Assembly: GCA_022779365.1 (NCBI GenBank)
Contig: JALFSI010000038.1
Location: forward strand, 4,726-68,725
From: CAG-170 sp022779365
GTDB lineage: Bacteria > Bacillota > Clostridia > Oscillospirales > Oscillospiraceae
DNA: 64,000 bases
Direction of reading: 5' to 3'
In this document: positions 16,098 through 22,942 of the stretch, piece after piece
Position numbering within the stretch: position 1 is the first letter of the stretch
Layout of the letters: each line of letters begins with the position of its first letter
Notes under the pieces: generated by a model
The model's database searches: none
Seen by the model: only the letters and a program-made list of their open reading frames with translations
Told to the model about the DNA's origin: nothing
Made by a program: the position numbers and the translations under genes

Positions 16098-18482
16098 ATG
16101 AATATTTCGAGAAAATGGCTGAAGGAATTTGTGGATATTCAGGCGACCGACCGCGAATACGATGAAATTATGACCATCGCCGGTCAAAAGGTCGAGACCG
16201 TCACCCGGATGGACACGGATATTCGGAACGTGGTCGTGGGAAAGGTGCTCACGATGCAGCGGCATGAAAACTCCGACCATATGTGGGTCTGCATGGTGGA
16301 CGTCGGAGGCGGCGCGCCCGTGCAGATCGTGACCGGCGCGCAGAATGTGCACGAGGGCGACCTTGTTCCCGCGGCGCTGGATGATTCGCTGCTCCCCGGC
16401 GGCGTGCATATCAAAGCCGGCAAGCTGCGCGGCGTGGACTCCAATGGGATGCTCTGCTCGTTTGCGGAGCTTGGTCTTACGCAGAACGACGTGCCTGAGG
16501 CGTATGCCGACGGCATCTGGATCTTAAACGATGAGGACTGCACCATCGGTCAGGACATCAACGAGGTCATCGGCAACGACGACTCCATCGTGGAATTTGA
16601 GATCACGAACAACCGGCCTGACTGTTACTCGCTGCTGGGTCTTGCGCGTGAGACGGCGGCAGCGTTCAACGTACCCATGCGCCACCATGAGCCGGTCGTG
16701 AAGGGCGGCGGCGAGGGCAGCCTGACGGAGCTTCTGGACGTGGACGTGCAGGCGGACGATCTGTGCCTGCGGTATTCTGCCCGCATGGTGCGGAACGTCA
16801 AGATCGCGCCCAGCCCCAAGTGGATGCGCCAGCGCCTGCGCTCGGCGGGCATCCGCCCCATCAACAACATCGTGGACATCACGAACTATGTGATGGTCGA
16901 ATACGGTCAGCCGATGCACGCCTTTGACTACCGCTATGTAAACGGCGGCAGGATCGTCGTGCGCCGCGCGGGCGAGGACAAAACGCTCACCACGCTCGAC
17001 GGCGCTGTGCGCAGCTTACAGCCGGATATGCTCGTCATCGCGGACGAGGAAAAGCCCGTGGGTCTGGCGGGCATCATGGGCGGCGAAAACAGCGAGATCG
17101 TGGCGGACACGGTGGATGTCGTGTTCGAGTCCGCCAACTTCCTCGGCGCGTCCATCCGCAAGACGGCGCTGGCGCTCGGTATGCGCACCGACGCGTCCGC
17201 GAAATTTGAGAAGGACATCGACCCGATGCTCACCGTCCCCGCCGTGGACCGCGCGTGCGAGCTCGTGGAGCTGCTCGGCGCGGGCGAGGTGCTGGACGGC
17301 GTGATCGACGTCATCAACTATGTCTCGCAGCCTGTCACGCTCCCGCTGGAGGAGGACAAGATCAACACCCTGCTCGGCACGGATATTTCCCGCGCGGACA
17401 TGATCGACTATCTGCGCCGCGAGGAGATCGAGGTCAAGGACGGTCTCATTCAGATCCCCTCGTGGCGTCCCGACCTGCGCTGCATGGCGGACATTGCCGA
17501 GGAGGTCGCGCGCTACTACGGCTACAACAACATCCCCACCACGCTTATGCGCGGCGCAACGACGCGCGGCGGCTACAGCGAGGAAGCGCAGCTCGAAAAC
17601 GCGGCGTGCGCCATGGCGCGCAGCCTCGGCTTTGACGAGATCATCACCTACTCGTTCGTCTCCCCCGCCAGCTTTGACGCCATCGGCATCCCGGCGGATT
17701 CTCCGCTTCGCAATGCCATCTCCATCCTCAACCCTCTCGGCGAGGATACGTCCATCATGCGCACCGTGATCCTGCCGAGTATGCTCGACATTCTCGCACG
17801 CAACTTTGCGCACAAGAACCGCGACGTCAAGCTCTACGAGCTGGGCAGAATTTACCTGCCGCAGGCGGGCGAAAAGCTGCCCTTCGAAAATAAGCGCCTC
17901 ATTTTCGGCGCATACGGCGCTGGCGAGACGTTCTTCAAGCTCAAGGGCGAGGTCGATGCGCTGCTGCACAAGCTCAACATCCAGCCCGCGAGCTACGAGG
18001 CGCTGACCGACAACGCAGCCTATCACCCCGGCCGCTGCGCGCGCATTCTCATCGGCGGCAAGGACGCCGGCGTGATCGGTCAGATCCATCCGCTCGTCGC
18101 CGAGCGCTACGGCATCGGCGCGGAGGTCTACTGCGCGGAGCTGGACTTTGATCTGCTGTTTGCCTCGCAGGCGGAGGAGCATGTGTTCCATCCGCTGCCC
18201 CGCTTCCCTGCCGTCACGCGCGACCTGGCGCTGGTGTGCGACGAAGGCATCACCATCGGGCAGCTCGAGGCGTGCATCCGCAAGGCGGGCGGCGCGCTGC
18301 TGCGTAAAATCGACCTCTTTGATATTTATCGCGGCACGGGCATTGCCGAGGGCAAAAAGAGTGTTGCATTCAGTCTGGAGCTGCGCGCGGATGACCGCAC
18401 GCTGACCGACGACGATTCCACCGGCACGGTCCAGCGCATCCTTGACGCGCTTCAGAAGGAGCTCGGCGCGGTCCTGCGCTGA
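16098..18482 (+). CDS. pheT: Phenylalanyl-tRNA synthetase beta subunit
   Basis: 794-residue subunit with the usual domain order: tRNA-binding OB fold (about 40-150), B3/B4 editing domain (about 210-385), B5 domain (about 405-470), a core-like domain, and a ferredoxin-fold anticodon-binding domain at the C-terminus (from about residue 700). It pairs with PheS as an alpha2-beta2 enzyme and edits Tyr-tRNA-Phe. AGGAGG precedes the ATG. Confidence 0.98.
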   Translation: MNISRKWLKEFVDIQATDREYDEIMTIAGQKVETVTRMDTDIRNVVVGKVLTMQRHENSDHMWVCMVDVGGGAPVQIVTGAQNVHEGDLVPAALDDSLLPGGVHIKAGKLRGVDSNGMLCSFAELGLTQNDVPEAYADGIWILNDEDCTIGQDINEVIGNDDSIVEFEITNNRPDCYSLLGLARETAAAFNVPMRHHEPVVKGGGEGSLTELLDVDVQADDLCLRYSARMVRNVKIAPSPKWMRQRLRSAGIRPINNIVDITNYVMVEYGQPMHAFDYRYVNGGRIVVRRAGEDKTLTTLDGAVRSLQPDMLVIADEEKPVGLAGIMGGENSEIVADTVDVVFESANFLGASIRKTALALGMRTDASAKFEKDIDPMLTVPAVDRACELVELLGAGEVLDGVIDVINYVSQPVTLPLEEDKINTLLGTDISRADMIDYLRREEIEVKDGLIQIPSWRPDLRCMADIAEEVARYYGYNNIPTTLMRGATTRGGYSEEAQLENAACAMARSLGFDEIITYSFVSPASFDAIGIPADSPLRNAISILNPLGEDTSIMRTVILPSMLDILARNFAHKNRDVKLYELGRIYLPQAGEKLPFENKRLIFGAYGAGETFFKLKGEVDALLHKLNIQPASYEALTDNAAYHPGRCARILIGGKDAGVIGQIHPLVAERYGIGAEVYCAELDFDLLFASQAEEHVFHPLPRFPAVTRDLALVCDEGITIGQLEACIRKAGGALLRKIDLFDIYRGTGIAEGKKSVAFSLELRADDRTLTDDDSTGTVQRILDALQKELGAVLR

Positions 18483-18556
18483 GGCGAGGTATAGCGTTTC
18501 CTCCCGTCTGTCATACTATATCTTGTTTTTGTAACACAAATGAAATGTTCAGGTCA

Positions 18557-18585
18557 TTTACAAGCGGCAAAATATATATTATGAT
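18557..18585 (+). promoter_or_regulatory. Sigma-A promoter of ireB
   Basis: TTTACA (18557-18562) and TATGAT (18580-18585) with a 17-bp spacer in an A+T-rich gap, 33 bp before the ireB start codon. Confidence 0.75.
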
Positions 18586-18618
18586 AGGGGCAACAAATGG
18601 ACGAGGGAGGTAACCGTC

Positions 18619-18864
18619 ATGGATAAGAATACGATCAAATTTGTTGTGCCGGATGATCCGGCGGGTGAGATGAAAGCGATCCTGAACTCCGTATACAGCT
18701 CGCTCAGCGAAAAGGGATACAACCCGATCAACCAGATCGTCGGTTACCTGCTTTCGGAAGACCCGACCTACATCACCAACTACAACAACGCCCGCAGCCT
18801 CATCTGCAAGATCGACCGCGACGAGCTGCTGCAGGAGCTGGTAAAGCACTATCTGTTCGACTAA
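18619..18864 (+). CDS. ireB: IreB-family regulatory phosphoprotein (UPF0297)
   Basis: 81-residue protein matching IreB over its full length, including the GEMKAILNSVYSSLSEKGYNPINQIVGYLLSEDPTYIT region in segments. In Enterococcus IreB is a substrate of the PASTA kinase IreK and lowers cephalosporin resistance. The N-terminal threonine at residue 5 is a candidate phosphosite. In many Firmicutes ireB precedes ruvX; here it precedes an unrelated small gene. GGAGGTAACC precedes the ATG. Confidence 0.93.
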   Translation: MDKNTIKFVVPDDPAGEMKAILNSVYSSLSEKGYNPINQIVGYLLSEDPTYITNYNNARSLICKIDRDELLQELVKHYLFD

Positions 18865-18876
18865 AGGCACGATCCG

Positions 18877-18903
18877 ACAGGCGGCTCAGAATCAGCCGCC
18901 TGT
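18877..18903 (+). terminator. Hairpin between ireB and the next gene
   Basis: A perfect 10-bp stem ACAGGCGGCT/AGCCGCCTGT with a 7-nt loop follows ireB. Only a short T stretch follows, so it is probably a partial terminator that lets some transcription reach the 96-residue gene. Confidence 0.6.
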
Positions 18904-18934
18904 TTCGGTGTTTCAAAAATCGAAGGAGGATACT

Positions 18935-19225
18935 ATGGCAGAGGAAAAAAGCGTTCTGACCTATAAGGGTCGCCCGCTGATGCGCAAGGATAACATGATC
19001 TACTACGGCTCGATGGCGGATTCGCACATCGTCATGCTGCAAATTCTTGAAAGCGAGAAGCGTCAGGACGTGGACGTGGCGACGAAGGTCTCCGTGGAGC
19101 TTCAGCTCACCGACCCCAACGTCCGCGCGAAGGATCGCATTCTGAAGAAGAGCGTCAAAGACGGATTCTACACCGCGCTGGACGTCGGCTGCGTGTGGTT
19201 ACAGCGCGCGCTGGCTGCAAAATAA
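18935..19225 (+). CDS. Small conserved hypothetical protein
   Basis: 96-residue soluble protein with no domain I recognise. It has an acidic/basic mixed composition, a probable beta-hairpin MRKDNMIYYGSMADSHIVM, and a C-terminal helix ending in two alanines and lysine. A strong AAGGAGG precedes the ATG, and a terminator follows. It may be co-transcribed with ireB through the intervening hairpin. Codon use matches neighbours, so it is probably real. Function unknown. Confidence 0.75.
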   Translation: MAEEKSVLTYKGRPLMRKDNMIYYGSMADSHIVMLQILESEKRQDVDVATKVSVELQLTDPNVRAKDRILKKSVKDGFYTALDVGCVWLQRALAAK

Positions 19226-19252
19226 TTTTTCCGCAGGACGTATAAGAAAATC

Positions 19253-19287
19253 AGAAGCCGCACAGAATACCTGTGCGACTTCTTTTT
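19253..19287 (+). terminator. Intrinsic terminator
   Basis: AGAAGCCGCACAG pairs with CTGTGCGACTTCT with one mismatch and is followed by TTTTTC. It ends the ireB transcription unit. Confidence 0.85.
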
Positions 19288-19308
19288 CATTTTCCATTCC
19301 TTTTCTCT

Positions 19309-19364
19309 GAGCACGTGTAAGCGTGCTCCTTGCCGCGGGCGGTCACGTCCGCGGTTATTTTTTT
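19309..19364 (+). terminator. Two tandem hairpins before spoVAD
   Basis: GAGCACG/CGTGCTC (19309-19328) and CCGCGG/CCGCGG (19333-19354) occur in series; the second is followed by TTATTTTTTT. They isolate spoVAD from upstream transcription. No clear sigma-G promoter is seen between here and spoVAD; CATACTG at 19376-19382 lacks a good -35. Confidence 0.6.
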
Positions 19365-19404
19365 GCATTTTGACACATACTGTCTGTGAAAGGATGTGCA
19401 GACC

Positions 19405-20424
19405 ATGCAGTTTCACAAGCGGCGGCAGAGCATCGTCTTTGAGCAGCAACCGGCGATCCTGTCCAGCGCCGCCATCGGCGGCAAAAAGGAATCCGAAGGT
19501 CCGCTGGCGAGCTATTTTGACCGCCTGAACACCGATACGAAATTCGGACAGAAATCGTGGGAAAAAGCCGAGAGCAAAATGCAGGAGCTGGCGCTGGACA
19601 CCGCGCGGCGCAAGCTTGAGCTGCAATATGGCGATATTGACGTGCTTTTCGGCGGCGACCTGCTCAATCAGTGCATTGGCTCGGCGTTTGCGCTGCGTCC
19701 CACGGGTATCCCCTATCTTGGGCTGTACGGCGCGTGCTCCACGATGGCAGAGTCGCTGCTGCTCGCCGCCGCGGCGGTGAACGCGGGCTACGCGCGCCGC
19801 GCAGCGGCGCTCACATCATCCCATTTTGCCTCGGCGGAGCGGCAGTACCGCTTCCCGCTGGGCTACGGCGGGCAGCGCACGCCCACGGCGCAGTGGACCG
19901 TCACGGGCGCGGGCTGCTGCATCGTAGGGCAGAACGCCCCGCACGGACCGTTTGTGCGCGCCGCGACCGTCGGCGCGGTCACGGACTGGGGTATCAAGGA
20001 CGCGAACAATATGGGCGCGGCGATGGCGTCCGCCGCGTATGCCACGCTCCGCGCGCATTTTGACGACCTCGGCTGCGCGCCGGAGGATTACGACCTCATC
20101 GTCACCGGCGACCTCGGACAGCTCGGCAAGCAGATCGTGACGGACCTCTTTGCGCGCGACGGCGTGAATATCGCAAACGTGTACAACGACTGCGGCACGC
20201 TCATCTACGACCTGCAAACGCAGGATGTGCACGCGGGCGGCTCGGGCTGCGGGTGCAGCGCGAGTGTGCTTTGCGGGTATCTTCTGTCACAGCTCACGAA
20301 GGGCAAGCTCAAAAATCTTCTGTTTTGCGCGACCGGGGCGCTCATGTCCCCCACCTCGACCTGGCAGGGCGAGACGATCCCGGCGATCTGCCACGCCGTG
20401 GCGATCAGCGCGGAAAGGCGGTAA
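19405..20424 (+). CDS. spoVAD: Stage V sporulation protein AD
   Basis: 339-residue SpoVAD, a thiolase-fold protein that binds dipicolinic acid and works in the SpoVA channel of the spore inner membrane. Full-length match, with GGDLLNQCIGSAFALR, PYLGLYGACSTMAESL, the GGQRTPTAQWTVTGAG segment and the C-terminal GALMSPTSTWQGETIP. ATG 19405 is chosen; a GTG nine bases earlier is closer to the AAAGGA. spoVAE follows after 2 bp. No spoVAC precedes it. Confidence 0.97.
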   Translation: MQFHKRRQSIVFEQQPAILSSAAIGGKKESEGPLASYFDRLNTDTKFGQKSWEKAESKMQELALDTARRKLELQYGDIDVLFGGDLLNQCIGSAFALRPTGIPYLGLYGACSTMAESLLLAAAAVNAGYARRAAALTSSHFASAERQYRFPLGYGGQRTPTAQWTVTGAGCCIVGQNAPHGPFVRAATVGAVTDWGIKDANNMGAAMASAAYATLRAHFDDLGCAPEDYDLIVTGDLGQLGKQIVTDLFARDGVNIANVYNDCGTLIYDLQTQDVHAGGSGCGCSASVLCGYLLSQLTKGKLKNLLFCATGALMSPTSTWQGETIPAICHAVAISAERR

Positions 20425-20426
20425 TC

Positions 20427-20783
20427 ATGGACTATCTCAAGGCATTTGCGATCGGCGGGCTGCTGTGCGCCATCGGTCAGATCCTCATCGACAAAACGAA
20501 GCTCACCCCGGCGCGCATCCTCACGGCGTATGTCGTGGCAGGCGTGATCCTCGGCGGCGCGGGCGTGTACGGACCGTTTGCCGACTTCGCGGGCGCGGGC
20601 GCGACCGTGCCGCTGACAGGCTTCGGGAATCTCCTTGCCAAGGGCGTGCGTGAGGCGATCGAGCAGGACGGTGTGCTCGGCATTCTCACGGGCGGGCTGC
20701 GTGCCGCAGCGGGCGGCATCGCGGCAGCAGTGTTTTTCGGCTTCCTCGCGGCGCTCTTCTTCCGCCCGCGCGATAAGTCGTAG
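20427..20783 (+). CDS. spoVAE: Stage V sporulation protein AE
   Basis: 118-residue membrane protein of the SpoVA channel with about three to four hydrophobic helices. The N-terminal FAIGGLLCAIGQILIDKTKLTPARIL and central GAGATVPLTGFGNLLAKGV segments are diagnostic. It starts 2 bp after spoVAD, so translation is coupled. It acts with SpoVAD and SpoVAC in dipicolinate movement. Confidence 0.96.
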   Translation: MDYLKAFAIGGLLCAIGQILIDKTKLTPARILTAYVVAGVILGGAGVYGPFADFAGAGATVPLTGFGNLLAKGVREAIEQDGVLGILTGGLRAAAGGIAAAVFFGFLAALFFRPRDKS

Positions 20784-20786
20784 CGC

Positions 20787-20815
20787 GTATGAAACGCCGC
20801 CTGTGCGGCATACTA
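20787..20815 (+). promoter_or_regulatory. Sigma-G (forespore) promoter candidate
   Basis: GTATG (20787-20791), 17 bp, CATACTA (20809-20815). This fits the known Bacillus sigma-G consensus (gHATR, 17-18 bp, CATnnTA) at every fixed position. It begins just after the spoVAE stop and drives the small Q/T/S-rich gene. Confidence 0.7.
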
Positions 20816-20856
20816 TCCATGCGGCAACGCCGCAATTCTTCATAGGAGGCGCAGAC

Positions 20857-21003
20857 ATGAGCGCACGCAATCAGTACGAATCGAAGCAGAATAAGACCCA
20901 GCAGAGCAAAACGCAGCAGACCGACTCCCGCACCCAGTCCCGCAGCGAAAACCGCACCCAGAACGGCACGCAGAGCAACACCCAGAGCCGCAGCGAGCGG
21001 TAA
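20857..21003 (+). CDS. Tiny Q/T/S/N/R-rich spore-associated protein candidate
   Basis: 48-residue hydrophilic peptide made almost only of Gln, Thr, Ser, Asn, Arg, Glu and Lys, with repeated TQ, TQS and SR units. It has no hydrophobic core and must be disordered. TAGGAGG is well placed before the ATG. It follows spoVAE and has its own near-perfect sigma-G promoter. The composition recalls gamma-type small acid-soluble spore proteins, which are Gln/Asn/Thr-rich amino acid stores, but I see no sequence homology I would defend. A spore matrix or coat role is inferred. Confidence 0.65.
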   Translation: MSARNQYESKQNKTQQSKTQQTDSRTQSRSENRTQNGTQSNTQSRSER

Positions 21004-21073
21004 ACCCCGCCCGCCCCGCCGGAATGTCCGGCAGGGCGGGCAAAGCACATATACACATTTTCTCAAATAATGG

Positions 21074-21102
21074 TTGACAGTCGCTGCATTTGCGCGTAAG
21101 AT
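21074..21102 (+). promoter_or_regulatory. Sigma-A promoter of the small RNA
   Basis: Perfect TTGACA (21074-21079), 17 bp, TAAGAT (21097-21102). The predicted start point coincides with the first base pairs of the RNA terminal stem at 21109. Confidence 0.8.
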
Positions 21103-21107
21103 GTCCC

Positions 21108-21200
21108 TGACGCAGAGCTGATGGTCGGAGCGACCTCTCCCGAAGTATCGGCAACCTCGGTGATGCCCCCGACGGACGTAGGCTCTGCGTCTGCCTTTTT
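21108..21200 (+). ncRNA. Unassigned structured small RNA
   Basis: The 5' and 3' ends form a perfect 10-bp stem, GACGCAGAGC (21109-21118) with GCTCTGCGTC (21182-21191), followed by TGCCTTTTT, an intrinsic stop. Inside, GGTCG/CGACC and CCGA/TCGG hairpins are possible, or a longer-range GTCGG/CCGAC pairing. The core contains CGGCAACC followed by GGTG, recalling part of the SAM-riboswitch family core, but the full aptamer is not there and no gene in the same direction follows before tRNA-Leu. It is not SRP RNA, 6S RNA or a T-box. Confidence 0.6.
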
Positions 21201-21259
21201 GCGTTTCGGCTCTCCATCGACCAACTGCGGAAATGGTGGAAATAATAATCAGAATTTGC

Positions 21260-21288
21260 TTGACATTTTCGTCTCCGCATGATATGAT
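21260..21288 (+). promoter_or_regulatory. Sigma-A promoter of tRNA-Leu
   Basis: Perfect TTGACA (21260-21265), 17 bp, TATGAT (21283-21288), 28 bp upstream of the tRNA. Confidence 0.85.
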
Positions 21289-21315
21289 ATTGCGGCAGTC
21301 GAGAGACGGTGCAAT

Positions 21316-21403
21316 GCGCGAGTGGTGGAATTGGCAGACTCGCTAGATTCAGGTTCTAGTGTCCACTCCGGACGTGCGGGTTCAAGTCCCGCCTCGCGCA
21401 CCA
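21316..21403 (+). tRNA. tRNA-Leu(CAG)
   Basis: Class II tRNA of 88 nt with encoded CCA. Acceptor GCGCGAG pairs with CTCGCGC. The anticodon arm CTAGA/TCTAG encloses TTCAGGT with CAG in the anticodon positions. A long variable arm and GGTTCAAGTCC T-arm fit leucine tRNA. It reads CUG. Confidence 0.97.
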
Positions 21404-21440
21404 ACTCCTCAGATTCTTCGGAATTTGAGGAGTTTTTCTT
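21403..21440 (+). terminator. Terminator of tRNA-Leu
   Basis: AACTCCTCA and TGAGGAGTT arms close a 13-nt loop and run into TTTTTCTTTTT. Confidence 0.88.
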
Positions 21441-21460
21441 TTTATGTTTTTGTTGATAAC

Positions 21461-21494
21461 GAAGCGTCTGTGATTCAAAAATCACAGACGCTTC
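21461..21494. repeat. Perfect 15-bp hairpin after the GH1 gene
   Basis: GAAGCGTCTGTGATT pairs perfectly with AATCACAGACGCTTC around a CAAA loop. It lies 34 bp beyond the stop of the GH1 gene and would stabilise or end that long transcript, although no T-run follows on the minus strand. Confidence 0.6.
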
Positions 21495-21527
21495 TTGTGT
21501 GTTTATTACGCGCCATCAGCACTCTTT

Positions 21528-22895
21528 TTAGTCCACCATGTGATTCTGTGCGACCTTCTGGAAATAGTAGCGGCTCTTTTTCCAGCGGCGGCGGAAGGTC
21601 TTGTGATCGACCCACGTCAGACCGAAGCGCTGGTCGTAGCCGCTGAGCTGTTCGTAGCTGTCGGCGTCGTTCCAGTAGTAATAGCCGCCAAGGTTCACGC
21701 CTGATTGCAGCGCGCGCCAGAGCATCCGAAAATGCTCGCGCAGGTACGAAACGCGCACATCGTCATTGCACTCCTCTTCCTCGTCGCCGGTATTGGGCGT
21801 GCACAAGCCGTTTTCGGTCACGAACACCTCCACGTCGGGATAGTGGTCGCGCATATACAGCAGGCTGTCCAGCAGCCCAGCCGGGTACACGTCGTTTTTG
21901 AGCCCCGGCTGCGTATAGAACGTCTGTACGCGCTTCGAGCGCGCGGGCGCGTCGGGATCGTCCGCCGTGCGGCTGGTCACATAATAGTTGATGCCCAGAA
22001 AATCGACCGGTGCGAACGCGTCCTTCAGCTCCTGCGCATAGCCCTCCGGCATTGCGTTTTTGTACATCGGGCACTCGTCGAAAAACTGCTCTGGATAGTG
22101 CCCATACGCCATCGGCTCTGCCCAAATGTCAAAGCGGAGCTGCGTCTGACGGCGCGCGGCATCCATATCCTCCGGGCGAAAATCCGCCGGATAGACCGGG
22201 ATGATGGCGTTGACCGCGCCGATCTTGCCGCCCATATCAAGCTCGCGGAAGAGCTTCACCGCGCGGTAATGCGCCAGCAGCACATTCTGCCCTGCGAGCA
22301 GGCTCTTGCGCAGGTCCTTTTCAAACGGCGGGAAGCGCCCGTCGGCGTAGCCGGAGGTGATGAACACGCATGGCTCGTTGACCGTAGACCACAGGCGCAC
22401 GCGCCCCTTGAAGTGCGCAAAGCAGACCTTTGCATACTGCTCAAACCAGTCCGGGAACTCGCGGCTAGCGTACCCGCCGCGCTCATAAAGCGCCATCGGC
22501 AGATCCCAGTGCAGCAGGTCCACGAACGGCTCGATGCCGCAGTCGAGCAGCTTGTCGATCACGCGGTCGTAAAATGCGAGACCCTGTTCGTTCACTGCGC
22601 CCGTGCCGTCTGGGATGATGCGCGGCCAGGCGAGTGACAGGCGGTAGGTGTTCTGCCCCGTCGCCTTCATGTCGTCGATAAATTCTTCAAAATGGTCGTA
22701 AAAGCAGCAGCCGTCATCGGGAAATTCTTCCGTCATGCGGATGCCCTTTTTAACGATGCCGGGCAGGAACTGACCGGCGTGCGTTCTTGCAAAATGATCC
22801 ATCATGCTCGGGCTTTTGCCGTCGCGGTCCGCCGCGCCTTCGGACTGAAACGCCGAGTTCGCCGTGCCGATCAGGAAATCGTCCGGGAAGGTCAT
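21528..22895 (-). CDS. GH1 family beta-glucosidase / 6-phospho-beta-glucosidase-like
   Basis: 455-residue retaining glycoside hydrolase with a TIM barrel. The acid/base is E174 in STVNEPC and the nucleophile is E361 in FVTENGL. The N-terminal FLIGTANSAFQSEGA segment is typical. No signal peptide, so it acts on imported sugars or glycosides. It is the last gene of the minus-strand train, 47 bp after the cytoplasmic GLUG/NlpC-like gene. Preference for glucosides over 6-phosphoglucosides is inferred from the absence of PTS genes nearby. ATG 22895 matches the family start; longer frames overlap the previous gene. Confidence 0.94.
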   Translation of the reverse strand: MTFPDDFLIGTANSAFQSEGAADRDGKSPSMMDHFARTHAGQFLPGIVKKGIRMTEEFPDDGCCFYDHFEEFIDDMKATGQNTYRLSLAWPRIIPDGTGAVNEQGLAFYDRVIDKLLDCGIEPFVDLLHWDLPMALYERGGYASREFPDWFEQYAKVCFAHFKGRVRLWSTVNEPCVFITSGYADGRFPPFEKDLRKSLLAGQNVLLAHYRAVKLFRELDMGGKIGAVNAIIPVYPADFRPEDMDAARRQTQLRFDIWAEPMAYGHYPEQFFDECPMYKNAMPEGYAQELKDAFAPVDFLGINYYVTSRTADDPDAPARSKRVQTFYTQPGLKNDVYPAGLLDSLLYMRDHYPDVEVFVTENGLCTPNTGDEEEECNDDVRVSYLREHFRMLWRALQSGVNLGGYYYWNDADSYEQLSGYDQRFGLTWVDHKTFRRRWKKSRYYFQKVAQNHMVD

Positions 22896-22942
22896 GGTAA
22901 AGGAATCTCTGTACAAAGCGTTCTCCTCTCTGCTTTTGTGCG

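Noticed and set aside
15033..18191. Long minus-strand frames opposite pheS and pheT (15033-16409 and 17016-18191)
   Set aside because: Shadows of two well-conserved synthetase genes; no RBS and His/Arg/Ala-rich products.
19354..19382. Sigma-G promoter directly before spoVAD (CATACTG)
   Set aside because: The -10 is close to consensus but GTTAT at the right distance fails two positions of the -35; I did not call it.
21108..21200. Small RNA as SRP RNA, 6S RNA, T-box or full SAM riboswitch
   Set aside because: No SRP apical motif, too short for 6S, no T-box core, and only a fragment of the SAM core with no regulated gene downstream.
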